Below are positions 43,419-52,984 of a stretch of 64,000 nt of DNA, in pieces. Position 1 is the first letter of the stretch, and each line of letters starts with the position of its first letter. Source of the DNA: Bathynomus jamesi (Eukaryota > Arthropoda > Malacostraca > Isopoda > Cirolanidae); contig JAJOZX010002704.1 of NCBI GenBank assembly GCA_023014485.1, positions 296,001 to 360,000 on the forward strand, given 5' to 3'. Under the pieces are notes generated by a model that was not told the DNA's origin, did not search any database, and saw nothing but the letters and a program-made list of their open reading frames with translations. The translations under genes were made by a program, and so were the position numbers.

Positions 43419-44156
43419 CAGGGCTGGCGCCAGCCTATTTGGCGCCCTTAGCAGGACTGCAGCTGGCGCCCCCACCCGCCTCCCACTTCACGATTGGGTT
43501 TGCCCACAAAGTAATCAAGGTACCATATTGAAGAAACTATTTGCCTTACACTGATCTATTTTAATTTGCTAATACATACATTTATTATGAAATTATAAAA
43601 TCATTTCACAGTTCAAGAAAGTGTCATGACCAATCAAAACAGCGAGTAAAGCGAGGCATATGTAGTAACAAATCAGAATGCTCAAAAGTGCTAAAATATG
43701 CGTGCAAAAAGGACATATCTACTGTTTTTTTCCAAGCAAGAAGGGCATATGTCACATAAAAACAGTTATTCGCTTATTGACGACTCCCGGAACTCATATT
43801 AAGCCGTAAATAAGCCGAGTCGCTTATTGACGACTCCCGTCTGTGCGCGCAACATTTTTAAATCGCTTATTTACGACTCCCGTCCCTAAAGGGTTAAAGG
43901 TCGTGATAGTGAAAGTTCTATAATGACCCAATAAGATGAATAAGTTAATTATGTAAATATCAGTCAAGCTAAACTGGTGTACATACGTCGTACAACCTTT
44001 CATCATTTGTCTATGCTTCTCATTCCTTCATTATTTTTTTCATGTTGTTCTTACATAATACTATCAGACGTGCACAGGGCGGGAGGCGCTGGCGCCCCCC
44101 AGATCTTTGGCGCCCTTAGCATTTACTAACCTCGCCTAATGGAAGCGGCGGCCCTG
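43419..44156. mobile_element. hAT MITE, 738 bp, exact 8 bp target duplication
   Basis: Ends CAGGGCTGGCGCCAGCC and (inverted) CAGGGCCGCCGCTTCC; GCCGCAGG stands on both sides (43411-43418; 44157-44164). The ends share ttggcgcccttagca in inverted position. The interior holds cttattgacgactcccg units near 43770, 43823 and 43864 and ends with aaagggttaaagg at 43890. Confidence 0.85.
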
Positions 44157-44164
44157 GCCGCAGG

Positions 44165-44640
44165 TATAAATACACTGGTTTTATTGTATTATAAATATAA
44201 CAGAAAAACACTTCTGTGGGCATGCGATAAATACATAATGTAAGGAACTTCTCTCTCTTACATTAATGATGATAAAATATAAAAACAATATTAATAAGAA
44301 CGATATTTTATTAGCAATAATAATAATATTTGAAACAAACATACTAGTACCTGGGGAGCCAAGGGAGTCCAGTGAACCCACTTGCTGTCAAAGGCCATTT
44401 TTCATTTACTATGGAGCCTATGGAACACATTTAGGGTGGCCAACCCTCAGAAAAATTTACAGGAAAGTTTACAGAGGGCTGTATATAATGTCACCGTATC
44501 AATTTAACGCAATCAACAAAAACCCCGTAAAATGCTTTAAGGCTCAGTATTTGACAATGGGTAAATATGATTGCTATAAAATAGCTAAAATGGTATATCT
44601 GGCAAATTACTGTACAGTTTGTCAATGTCAGAACATGTGA
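44165..44640. other. Spacer without recognised gene
   Basis: An open frame at 44266-44640 has no recognisable domain; I do not call it a gene. Confidence 0.35.
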
Positions 44641-44649
44641 CGACTGTTT

Positions 44650-45620
44650 GTAATAATCTTTATTAGGTCAAAAACATAATTTTCATTATATGGACAATCT
44701 AATTCTGGTCGCCGACTGTACGAGGGTTTGCTCGAAAGTTCACTTTTTCAAATGGTCAAGGAACCCACTAGAGAACGCAATATTCTAGATTTAATTTTAA
44801 GTACAGACCTAAACTTAATTGATAATATCTAAATTTTGTGACGTGAAAGGTACAGGGATTTCTTTTTTAAATTATTTTAAACGTTTAAAATCAAGTAATA
44901 TCCCATTACGAAAAAAAAGACTGTCGAAGTCTGTTAAACCTAAATGGTGGAATGTTGAAATTAAAAGTAGTTTAACGTTAAAAAGGAAGGCGTATTTTAA
45001 ATTTAAAGAATCAAATAATTTGTCCAGTGAAAATGCTTACAAGCTATTGAGAAGGCAAAGTATAAAAATTTAAAAAGTAAGCGCATCTATGAGCTATATG
45101 TAGTGAACCAAATTAAATCGAATCCGAAGGAATTCTATAATTATGTTAGGAATAAAAAAGTAGCTTCGCAGACTATTGGTCCACTCACAGGCGAAAACAA
45201 CGAACAAATTTACAATGACTTACAAATGACGGAAGTTTTAAATAAATTCTTCTCTTCCGTCTTTACTAACGAAAATATGAACAACATTCCCGTTCCCGTA
45301 ATCATGCTCAGTGATGCTCATTTAAAGCTTCACGATTTTACCATTAGTGAGAGCGAAGTACTCTCGGCCATAGCAAAATTAATCCTAATAAAACTCAAGG
45401 TCCACATAAGTTCTTTCCTAAGGTACTTAAAGAAATGAACTGCGCAATAGTCCCTCCTCTCACATATATATTTAATAATTAATAAATCGTTACAGTCTGA
45501 AGAAGTTCCACTCGATTGGAAACTTGCAAACATTATGCTAATATTTAAAAAAAGGGGATAAATCGGTTCCGGGAAATTATCGTCCCATCAGCCTGACTTT
45601 AGTAGTTGGTAAGCTTATGG
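44650..45620 (+). pseudogene. CR1-like LINE fragment (endonuclease end to start of RT)
   Basis: Broken frames give MVKEPTRERNILDLILSTDL (44750-44815), a linker with LSKSVKPKWWNVEIKSSLTL, then NPKEFYNYVRNKKVASQTIG and KFFSSVFTNENMNNIPVP. Near 45490-45560 the SLQSEEVPLDWKLANIM motif marks the start of the reverse transcriptase. It then decays. The catalytic core is missing. Antisense frames here have no protein character. Confidence 0.75.
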
Positions 45621-45704
45621 AGACGATCGTTCGGGACAAAATACTATAGTTAGTTACTTAGAAATGAATAAATTAATCAAAGATTCTCAACACGGCTTTG
45701 GACG

Positions 45705-46170
45705 TAAGTAGTATGACCGCAAAAGGTTAGAGTGCAAAGCAATTGCAAATGTTGATCAATGTTGAAATGAGTGCCAGTGCCAACCCCCTCCCCCTTGTTG
45801 CAAGACCCCCAGTGCCAACCCCAGGGTGCCGAAAAAAAGGGGTAAGGGAACTCCCCAAGCAAGCTGGGGGAGTCCACCTGACCTCTTTGAGGGAGAAGGT
45901 GGGACGACCTCACCCACCCAAAAGGGGTTCACCTAACCTAAGAGAGGGAGAGAAAGGAGGAGGGTCTTTGGGGAGAAGTTGGGACGGCCTCACCCCCAAA
46001 GTGAAACCTAACCTAAGCCCTAACCTAAGAGAGACAGAAGTGTTCGCCTGGCTCCTGCGAGACGCATATTGAGAGTTCATCCGAGCGCCCGCTGTCTCAT
46101 AAGGTCCTAATCTGCCAGTTGGCGTAGAAGCCAATGCCTACAGGCATTATCAGCCAGTTGGTACAGTGTA
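45705..46170 (+). repeat. Dispersed repeat family (gttgcaagagcaacaaggg), copy 3
   Basis: Shares tatgaccgcaaaaggttaga...attgcaaatgttgatcaatg with copies 1 and 4, and the gttcgcctggctcctgcgag...gcgcatattgaga segment. Its interior is G/C-rich with a caccca(c/a)aaaggggt unit that is also in copy 4. Related cagccagttgg piece at the end. Confidence 0.65.
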
Positions 46171-46330
46171 TACAACGTTTGGACGGCCAAGAAACGCACG
46201 CAAACGCACGTACACTCCCTGACTATACGCCCATAAAGCCCCTATTATCACACACAGAACTTGGATGTTCAAACACAACGTTTGAACATCCAAGAAGCGC
46301 ACACAAACGCACATAGACTCCCGTATTATT
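46171..46330. repeat. Short duplicated unit with inverted core
   Basis: acaacgtttgg...gaaacgcacgcaaacgcacg is repeated at 46270-46310. Between the copies ttggatgttcaaacacaacg is followed by its inverted form gtttgaacatccaa, a small hairpin. Confidence 0.6.
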
Positions 46331-46350
46331 TCGCGAAAGAGAATTTTCAA

Positions 46351-46519
46351 CAGTAATAATAATAATAATAATAATATAATAATAATGTATTCTAATTTAA
46401 ACAAGAATAATTTGTCCCAATTTAAAGTTCAATTTGATGAAGAATTTTATGAAGCTTTTAATAATTGGGTTTTATTTATTTATTAGGTTTTACTTTAAAG
46501 CCAACATAAGATGTGCGCA

Positions 46520-46617
<98 letters not shown>

Positions 46618-46618
46618 C
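46351..46618. repeat. (AAT)n, (CA)n and (TA)n microsatellites
   Basis: AAT repeat at 46354-46384, CA repeat at 46523-46559, TA repeat at 46560-46611. Confidence 0.95.
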
Positions 46619-47151
46619 ACAGGGTGAGTCAAACGTCTCCATACATAGGCAAAATGGTCATAATAAATAAATGATTATTTATTTTTTATTTTTTGCAGGT
46701 GATGTGCTGAGATGCCTTTGTCCCAAGAAGAGTGTATAGAGATCCGGTTAATATTCGTTTTAATGCTTTGTTCGTTTTCGATAGAAGGAGACATTCTATG
46801 ACAATTTAACATATAAATTCGTATTCAGGACACCTTGAAACCTCAGGGAAACTGATAAAAATCAAGGAAATGTAATAATTATTTTTTATGGAAAAAAAAA
46901 ATTTTTAGACGTAAAAAGCAGCCATTATAGGCCATTGACCGAGTATTTAGCTCTTAACGCTGTTAAAATTTTAACGATCCTCGTCCTCTCCAGTTTTATG
47001 GGGAGACATCTCGTGGCAAAATTACGAAACATAGGTCAAAACAGCCAATTAAATCTGGTTTTTGTTTCACGTGACCTTATCCGACCAATCAGAGACGTAC
47101 ATTTTGAATCTCTCGTAATTTCAAAAGTGCTTTTTCAGTCTGGTTTTCATT

Positions 47152-47655
47152 ATGGTTTGCGGAGGTTGTGATTTGGATTACTATCAATTAATACAAGATA
47201 TTTATAAGAAAGAAGCCGGTGCTGAAGCTTTCTTTACGAGTCACGGTGTTTTACCTAGTCGTGTTATTTGTCCGCAGTGTGGTCGTGAGTGTAATTATAG
47301 AGAAGTTGCTGATCAATATTATTGCACAAGATTGATCCAGCAACATATTAGGCCTGGAACTACAATCTATTCCGACGAGTGGCGTGCGTATTCTCAACTC
47401 GGAAATCTAGGCTACATTCACCGGACAGTCAACCATTCACAGCGGTTCGTGGAAGACACCGTTCACATTCAAAATATTGAGCGTTGTTGGAAAGACGTGA
47501 AGAGCTGGATATTACGGTCTGGCAACAAAACCCAATCCTATTCAAAGTATCTTGCATGGTACTTGTTTAACCGTGAATATCCCTCTCAACAACGTCTCCA
47601 CAAATTCATGTTGGTCGCCTCGGATTTGTATAAACACCCCAACGGTGCTATTTAA
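47152..47655 (+). pseudogene. Merlin/ISXO2-like transposase with the central part deleted
   Basis: Open for 167 codons: an N-terminal zinc-ribbon (ICPQCGRECNYREVADQYYC) runs directly into RLIQQHIRPGTTIYSDEWRA, the second half of the IS1595-type DDE domain (the Asp in YSDEW is a catalytic one), then HSQRFVEDTVHIQNIERCWK, the Glu in NIER/NIEN being the third catalytic residue. The region between, with the first catalytic Asp, is gone. The start may be the TTG/ATG near 47152. The deletion leaves the frame open. It cannot be catalytic. Confidence 0.75.
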
Positions 47656-47680
47656 GGTAAGAAATTGCGAAAAAACGCGG

Positions 47681-47720
47681 GTTAGGTTAGGTTAGGTTAG
47701 GTCAGGTTAGGTTAGGTTAG
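47681..47720. repeat. TTAGG array
   Basis: ggttaggttaggttaggtca and following units: about seven TTAGG repeats directly before a long palindrome inside the Merlin-like element. Confidence 0.85.
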
Positions 47721-47721
47721 G

Positions 47722-47920
47722 TCTGAACCAAAACACATTTTTCTGGTGTTTTTTGGTGCGATTTGCTCAAATCTGAACTTCGTTTCTTTGGGAAATGAGC
47801 CGTTTTTGAGAAATTTTCAATTTTAAAATTTCTCAAAAACGGCTCATTTCCCAAAGAAACGAAGTTCAGATTTGAACAAATCACACCAAAAAACACCAGA
47901 AAAATGTGTTTTGGTTCAGA
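47722..47920. repeat. 199 bp almost perfect palindrome
   Basis: tctgaaccaaaacacatttt at the left end pairs with aaaatgtgttttggttcaga at the right; pairing continues without gaps through aatgagccgtttttgagaaa to the centre near 47821 (ttttaaaa). Only one or two mismatches (cgatttgctc / gaacaaatca). Confidence 0.9.
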
Positions 47921-49044
47921 AAGGAGAAAAAGCACTAAAACGAATAATTACCGATCATTCTTCTGGCAGGATCAGGAAGCTGTCGCAAGGTTGCCGAGGA
48001 TTTTAACAGGAGACACGCCGCCGGCACGCACATCACACACGACACCGTTGCCAAACTCATTGAGAAGTTCAAGAAGACTGGAAGTGTTGTAGACCAACCG
48101 AGAAGTGGCCGTCCACGAACAGCCACCGATGAAGGCACAGCGACCATGGTGCTGGCAGCGTTCGCAAAGAGTCCCCAAAAAAGCACTCGATGGATGTCTG
48201 CAGAATACGGTGTCAGCCAAAGAAGTATCGTCCGCATTATGAAAGAGCACAGATGGCATCCATACAAAATGCAAATGTTGCAGTATCTTAGCGAAGACGA
48301 CCCGGACACGCGGCTGGAATTCTGTGAATGGGCAAGAACAAAAGTGGACGAAGACACGGAGTTCTCGGCTGGCATCCTGTTTTCAGATGAAGCCAACTTT
48401 TATGTTCATGGAGAGGTTAATCGTCAAAACGTACATTATTGGAGTGATGACAACCCGCACTGGATGAGTCCCTCAAAGACACAAGGCGCTGGAAAAGTGA
48501 TGGTGTGGTGCTGGATATGGGGCAACACAATTGTTGGCCCTTTTTTTCATTGACACCAATCTGAATGCCAAAATGTATCTAAACATGCTGCAAAACACAG
48601 TCATGCAGTCCCTGCTGAACGAGGAAGGGGGGTTTCCAGCGTACTTTCAGCAAGACGGGGCGCCACCCCATTACGGTATCTGCGTGCGCCAGTGGCTGGA
48701 TCAGCAGTTTCCGGGTGATTGGATTGGCCGCCGTGGTCCCATGGAGTGGCCTCCGAGGTTCCCAGACCTCACCCCACTTGATTTTTACTTGTGGGGGCAC
48801 TTGAAGGCCATGGTGTCCCAGGTGAAAATACAAAACACGGACCACCTAAAGGAACACATTCGTGATGCGTGTGCACGCATAACACCAGACGTGTTAACGC
48901 GCGTTTGCCATGACTGGGAGGAACGCATCCGTATGTGCATTCAGTGTAATGGTGCCCACATAGAGCATATTTTGTGACTTACAAGTGATTGCATAATAAA
49001 GTAACCATTTTGCCTATGTATGGAGACTTTTGACTCACCCTGTA

Positions 49045-49440
49045 TATATATATACACACACATATATATTAGCACGGGTAATAAACTTTGACACCATAAA
49101 CTTTGATGACGAATGCGACGTCGCCCCGCCCATCTCTATTAATTATTTTATGGTATGGCCGATCTCCTTGTCTCGGTCAGTTAATTTTTTAAAAAATATT
49201 TTCTCGCTCTGCACCTCCTTACAGTCATTGGTATATATATAATTAAATAATAATATCGTTTTTATATACACAACCAAAAGAATTAAATAAAACACCATTA
49301 CATAATTCTGTTTATTTAGACGAATTATTGGAATCAATTTCACGAAATATTTAGAAAATAAATATATAATTCTATACAAACGATGGAACATATATGATCA
49401 AAAAAATGAAATAAAAAATAATAATAGCATAAGAATTACG
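49045..49440. repeat. A/T-rich dispersed repeat (copy also at 13370-13600)
   Basis: acaaccaaaagaattaaata and following sequence match 13380-13560. No gene. Confidence 0.6.
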
Positions 49441-49702
49441 AACGAGGAATATATATATATATATGAAAATTATTTCACGAAAGTAACACGTGAAAAATAT
49501 TTATGATGAATAAAAGCACGAAGGAAAGGAAACACAAAACGGTGCTCAAGCGCTTTCGTCTAATGACATCTTCAGGAACACTGAAATACATAAAAGGTTA
49601 CGGCCTATATATAGGTTACAGAAAGAAAAAAAAATATAAATAAATAACATACATACACACAAACATATATACACATATATATACATACATATCTACACAC
49701 AT

Positions 49703-49761
<59 letters not shown>

Positions 49762-49978
49762 ATAAACGGAGAAGTAAAAATAAAAATTTAAAAATTAAGG
49801 ATTAGAGGATTAACAAAGAGGCATATCGATTTTAGCACAAGATCAAATGAGTTATAAAAATAATACAAATTTATACTGGAGATACGCCCGGGTTTTAACA
49901 CTTTGCCTTTTTAGAGTCAAGTTTCGATATATATAAAAATAAATTGAAGATTAAAAGTTAATAAAGTAGCTTACAAGT
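49441..49978 (-). mobile_element. 3' tail of the minus-strand Penelope-like element
   Basis: Read on the minus strand this follows the GIY-YIG frame's stop and matches 55374-55860 after the plus copy: taagctactttattaactt, a long (TA)n tract, then cagtgttcctgaagatgtca and ttagacgaaagcgcttgagc. The tail ends in the (TA)n at 49450-49465. Confidence 0.75.
49560..49585 (-). ncRNA. Hammerhead-like core in the Penelope tail (candidate)
   Basis: Minus strand: CTGAAGA, then TGTC-ATTA-GAC, then GAAA. This satisfies CUGANGA...GAAA, the conserved core of hammerhead ribozymes, which Penelope-like elements are known to carry. I could not place stem III and the cleavage triplet with certainty. Confidence 0.35.
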
Positions 49979-50214
49979 TTACCAAAGATTTAGCGTCCTA
50001 CCCTTTTTATCTAGATTTGTTTTGAAGGAATTCAAAACAACAGGATCGAGTTGAAAAAGACCTTTGCTTATGTTGAAGTTATTTGAAAGTTGAATAATGG
50101 CAGACTCAAGAATATTTCCATTGACAATGTTGCTCGAATGAAATAAAACTGAAGCATTATTCCAATCAATACAGTGGGATAACTCTGACAAATGGACAAA
50201 AAGAGCACTGGACA
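49979..50214 (-). pseudogene. Penelope-like element, last part of ORF (minus copy)
   Basis: The minus strand encodes ALFVHLSELSHCIDWNNASV and LDPVVLNSFKTNLDKKGR to the stop at 49979. It is identical over nearly its whole length to the end of the plus copy (ending 55373). It is the downstream part of the fragment at 52985-53888, cut off by the 2.76 kb insertion; the shared 8 bp ACTGGACA at 50207-50214 is the target duplication. Confidence 0.85.
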
Positions 50215-50814
50215 TTATAAGGTGGAGTGAAAATATCATTTTTGGATTTTTAATTTACTTGAGTGTGGAAAAGTTGCCAATGGGCTTTAGAAACAAGCAT
50301 GTGAAATTATAATACAATTGAAGCATTGCTTGATTGACCACCAGCGATTTTAATATATGGCATATTTCATGTTTTAACGATCGCTTTGCCCATCAGGAGT
50401 CATCCAAGATGCTGGTCTTTCATCCATGTTTATGCAAATAATTAACAGCTTAGTTTGCTGTAGACTGTGTTATTGCATACTTGAGGTTGACATTTAAGAT
50501 TACAACATGTGTGGAATGTAAATTAATGGCAATTACAGAGGGTGGCCAAATTATTAGAGCTGATGTGAGTAAGTGAGATAAGAAAGAGTTTAGTTAACCA
50601 TACATTGATTTAATGCTAGTTTCAGTGATGGTAGTGATTTGGTGCGATAACATATGCAGTCCGTGAGTCAGAGGGGATGGGAGATTGGGAGTGGGGGGAG
50701 AGTGAGTAATATGCAAAGCGCGGCTGCTCCGCCAAGCTCAGTGCACATGTGGCAGTGAGAATTGAAGGTTATTTGTGCTGTTATCATCATTTTTTCGTGA
50801 AACTTGATATTAAA

Positions 50815-50960
50815 AGTAAGTTAATTACATATTGATATCTGTTTATAGGTGTTTGACAAGTGAGTGTGACAGTATTAATTTGATATTTCTTTTTCTTGCA
50901 GAAATTCTTTAATAGTCTTACATTGCTTACAATTTATAATAATTGGTTTTTTTTTTCAGA
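50815..50960 (+). promoter_or_regulatory. Probable 5' intron before the 579-residue frame
   Basis: A donor-like aaa|gtaagtta at 50815 is followed by acceptors tttttcttgcag (ending 50901) and tttttttttcag (ending 50959), the latter one base before the ATG. Splicing would place the ATG at the start of an exon. Expression is inferred only. Confidence 0.45.
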
Positions 50961-52700
50961 ATGGAAATTATTACGAGGGAGAAGGCGGCATGTGTGATTT
51001 TTGGCGCGCCACGCGAGATACCCACAAATGTTCTTCCCACCTACGCTGATGTTATGAAGGCTTACATCCATACAAGACAACAGCTGACAACGAAGAATAA
51101 CAAATATCCACCGTTCGCCGAAGTATCAAAAAAGGTTTGCGTTGATGTTGAACTTGTTTGGGAGAAAGCGTCTCTTCCGACCGTGACGCACGGACGAGTG
51201 ATTGAAACGCTCAGACCGTACAACGAGAAATACAAGAAAATCTTGAACCCATACAAGGCTCGGAAGGACAACGACAACTACAAGCAACAACTTGAACAGT
51301 TCAGAGAAGACGCAGATAAACTCTTCGACATTAGCAAATGCAAATGTGTAGATTTCGTCATGAGCTGTAAGTGCGAAAGAGCGGACAAAGTACCACTCAA
51401 AGAAAGAAAGTTTCTAGAGGACCAGAGAGGAGCCAGAAAGATGATTATAGGAGGCATCGATTTGGTGGAAACAACAAAGCTACAGAAGAAAATATCCAGG
51501 AAAGTCTGTGAATCGAGAAGACACAGCATTCACCAAGAACAATCGAAGCAGCAATGCAATTCTGGAAGCTACAACGAGGAAGACAAGGACGACGACACCG
51601 ACAACAGCGACGAAGAATACACCCTATCTAAGTCACACTGTAAACCTGATCTATCGACACTGGAGAGTAAACGTCAAAGAATGACGATGACTGTACGATT
51701 ACCATGTTTGGCTAAAGCGTGCGATAGAACGGGCGTCTCAGATCGAGCAGCAGCCGTTATTGCCTCATCCGTGCTACAAGACATTGGAATTGTGTCTACA
51801 AATGACACCTCCAAAGTCATTGATCGTAGTAAAATTCGCCGAGAAAGAAGTAGAACTCGTCAAGAACTGACAAAACTAGACAGCAGTATGACAGACTTGC
51901 CTGGATTGTACTTCGACGGTCGAAAGGATAGAACGATGAAAAATGTACGAGACGCCGCAGGACATGGCCACCGGGACAGAGATACAGAAGAGCACGTCAG
52001 CATTATTTGTGAACCAGGTTCATCGTACTTTGGCCACGTGACGCCGTCAAGTGGATCAAGCAAGGCGATTTCCAAAGTAATCTTTGAATGCTTGGCTGCG
52101 CGAAGTGTGGATCTCGACAGTGTGAAAGTCGTCGGATGCGACGGAACCGCTGTCAACACTGGACATCATCTGCACGGGATGACGGTGAGAACACGGTACC
52201 TCAGCTCCTCTCTAAAGAAAGTCGTCGACCCGGTGATTCGGCGAAACGGCTTCTGCGGACACCCCGAGAACGTGCTATTAGCCATGATCACAGATGAGCG
52301 ACCACATATAAGGGAACTCGGACTCAGAAGAATCATGAAGGCAAGATCACATGTGTCTGCAAACAAAATCCGCAGGTTTCGAGTGCCACCGCTCAACCTC
52401 GACGCGACCGAATACCAGGACATGGTCGATTGGCAGACTTTGACCGTGACGGAGCCTCCTGTTACGATGGATATGACGGACAACGAATTGAACGACATGA
52501 TCTCTGCTCAAATTTCACCAAGTGTCCTCTTCCCTCGCTTCCCTTGTCACACACAGGCGATGGAAAGATGCGTGAACCTAGTTACCGAAGCTTCAGCCGC
52601 TGTGTGTGGCGAGACGTCCCGCCATGGATTTATTCGGGCTCGCGTCGCTTCTCGGCAGCTTATGCCGAAACTTGAGTCTAAACGTGACTATCAATTCTGA
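50961..52700 (+). CDS. Transposon protein of uncertain superfamily, 579 aa, open but apparently internally deleted
   Basis: From the ATG at 50961: MEIITREKAACVIFGAPREI, then a region with paired cysteines (CKCVDFVMSCKC), an acidic stretch (EEDKDDDTDNSDEE), a VSDRAAAVIASSVLQDIGIV helix, DRSKIRRERSR, LPGLYFDGRKDRT, EEHVSIICEPGSSYFGHVTP and VKVVGCDGTAVNTG. After HHLHGMTVRT it passes abruptly to VVDPVIRRNGFCGHPENVLL. The C-terminus has FPCHTQAMERCVNLVTEASA and GFIRARVASRQ. Relatives I remember from arthropods have a further block between CDGT..NTG and the DPVI part that includes a third conserved region; its absence with frame kept suggests an in-frame deletion. FDGRKD and CDGT resemble two acidic positions of a DDE/RNase H-like fold. 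No stop or shift. Confidence 0.65.
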   Translation: MEIITREKAACVIFGAPREIPTNVLPTYADVMKAYIHTRQQLTTKNNKYPPFAEVSKKVCVDVELVWEKASLPTVTHGRVIETLRPYNEKYKKILNPYKARKDNDNYKQQLEQFREDADKLFDISKCKCVDFVMSCKCERADKVPLKERKFLEDQRGARKMIIGGIDLVETTKLQKKISRKVCESRRHSIHQEQSKQQCNSGSYNEEDKDDDTDNSDEEYTLSKSHCKPDLSTLESKRQRMTMTVRLPCLAKACDRTGVSDRAAAVIASSVLQDIGIVSTNDTSKVIDRSKIRRERSRTRQELTKLDSSMTDLPGLYFDGRKDRTMKNVRDAAGHGHRDRDTEEHVSIICEPGSSYFGHVTPSSGSSKAISKVIFECLAARSVDLDSVKVVGCDGTAVNTGHHLHGMTVRTRYLSSSLKKVVDPVIRRNGFCGHPENVLLAMITDERPHIRELGLRRIMKARSHVSANKIRRFRVPPLNLDATEYQDMVDWQTLTVTEPPVTMDMTDNELNDMISAQISPSVLFPRFPCHTQAMERCVNLVTEASAAVCGETSRHGFIRARVASRQLMPKLESKRDYQF

Positions 52701-52984
52701 ATTAACCATGCACACATAACTCAGACTCTATCGTTAGCATAATAGTGTGCCAAAATAACTAAAAATATATAGTCTGATGTTTACTCGTAGTTTAGGTATT
52801 TTTGTGTAAAATCGTATATTATTGTAAACTTATAACGTCTGGTGGTCGATCAAAAGATTGTCTGATTTTAATAAACTTTTTTGCATATTGTTCTATTAGT
52901 CCATTGGCAACTTTTAAAACCTCAAGTAAGTTAAAATTCACAAAACAAAATTTTGGGGCCATTTTCACTCCACCCTACTGGACA

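Larger units (their letters stand above)
46746..47952 (+). mobile_element. Merlin-like (IS1016/IS1595-type) element nested in the mariner
   Basis: Inverted ends: ggttaatattcgttttaatg at the left and, reversed, ggtaattattcgttttagtg at the right, about 27 bases with a few mismatches, starting GG as Merlin ends do. It carries an ISXO2-like transposase piece. A clean 8-9 bp target duplication was not visible. Confidence 0.7.
46712..48977 (+). pseudogene. Mariner-family transposase, split and frameshifted
   Basis: The first residues, MPLSQEECIEIR, end at the insertion (46745). Beyond it (from about 47955) the protein resumes with SCRKVAEDFNRRHAAGTHIT, helix-turn-helix YGVSQRSIVRIMKEHRWHPY, and the catalytic segments [20 protein letters not shown] and [18 protein letters not shown] frameshift in a T run near 48540-48546 separates catalytic positions 1 and 2. 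All three aspartates survive. It ends GAHIEHIL at 48977. Same family as the 13.6 and 14.9 kb elements. Confidence 0.85.
46620..49042 (+). mobile_element. Mariner-family element 4, split by a Merlin-like insertion
   Basis: Ends cagggtgagtcaaacgtctc and its inverted match gactcaccctg at 49032-49042 (before TA); the inverted repeats run about 38 bases through catacataggcaaaatggt. The transposase start (ATG 46712) is separated from the rest by a 1.2 kb insertion. Confidence 0.85.
50215..52976 (+). mobile_element. 2.76 kb DNA transposon of uncertain superfamily inside the Penelope copy
   Basis: The uninterrupted plus-strand Penelope copy gives the empty site, so the ends are exact. ACTGGACA lies on both sides (50207-50214; 52977-52984). 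The ends are imperfect inverted repeats of about 80 bases sharing ggtggagtgaaaat, ttacttgag and aagttgccaatgg. An 8 bp duplication fits hAT-like or P-like elements. It contains one long open frame with a probable 5' untranslated intron. Confidence 0.88.

Noticed and set aside
44266..44640. 124-residue frame
   Set aside because: No recognisable motif, low-complexity start, and no conserved relative in the window.
45743..46072. 109-residue frame near 45.9 kb
   Set aside because: It overlaps dispersed-repeat copy 3 and is not kept in copy 4.
46434..46670. Open frames with THTHTH and YIYIYI runs here and at 12387, 28046, 55560, 57865 and 62706
   Set aside because: Translations of (CA)n and (TA)n tracts.
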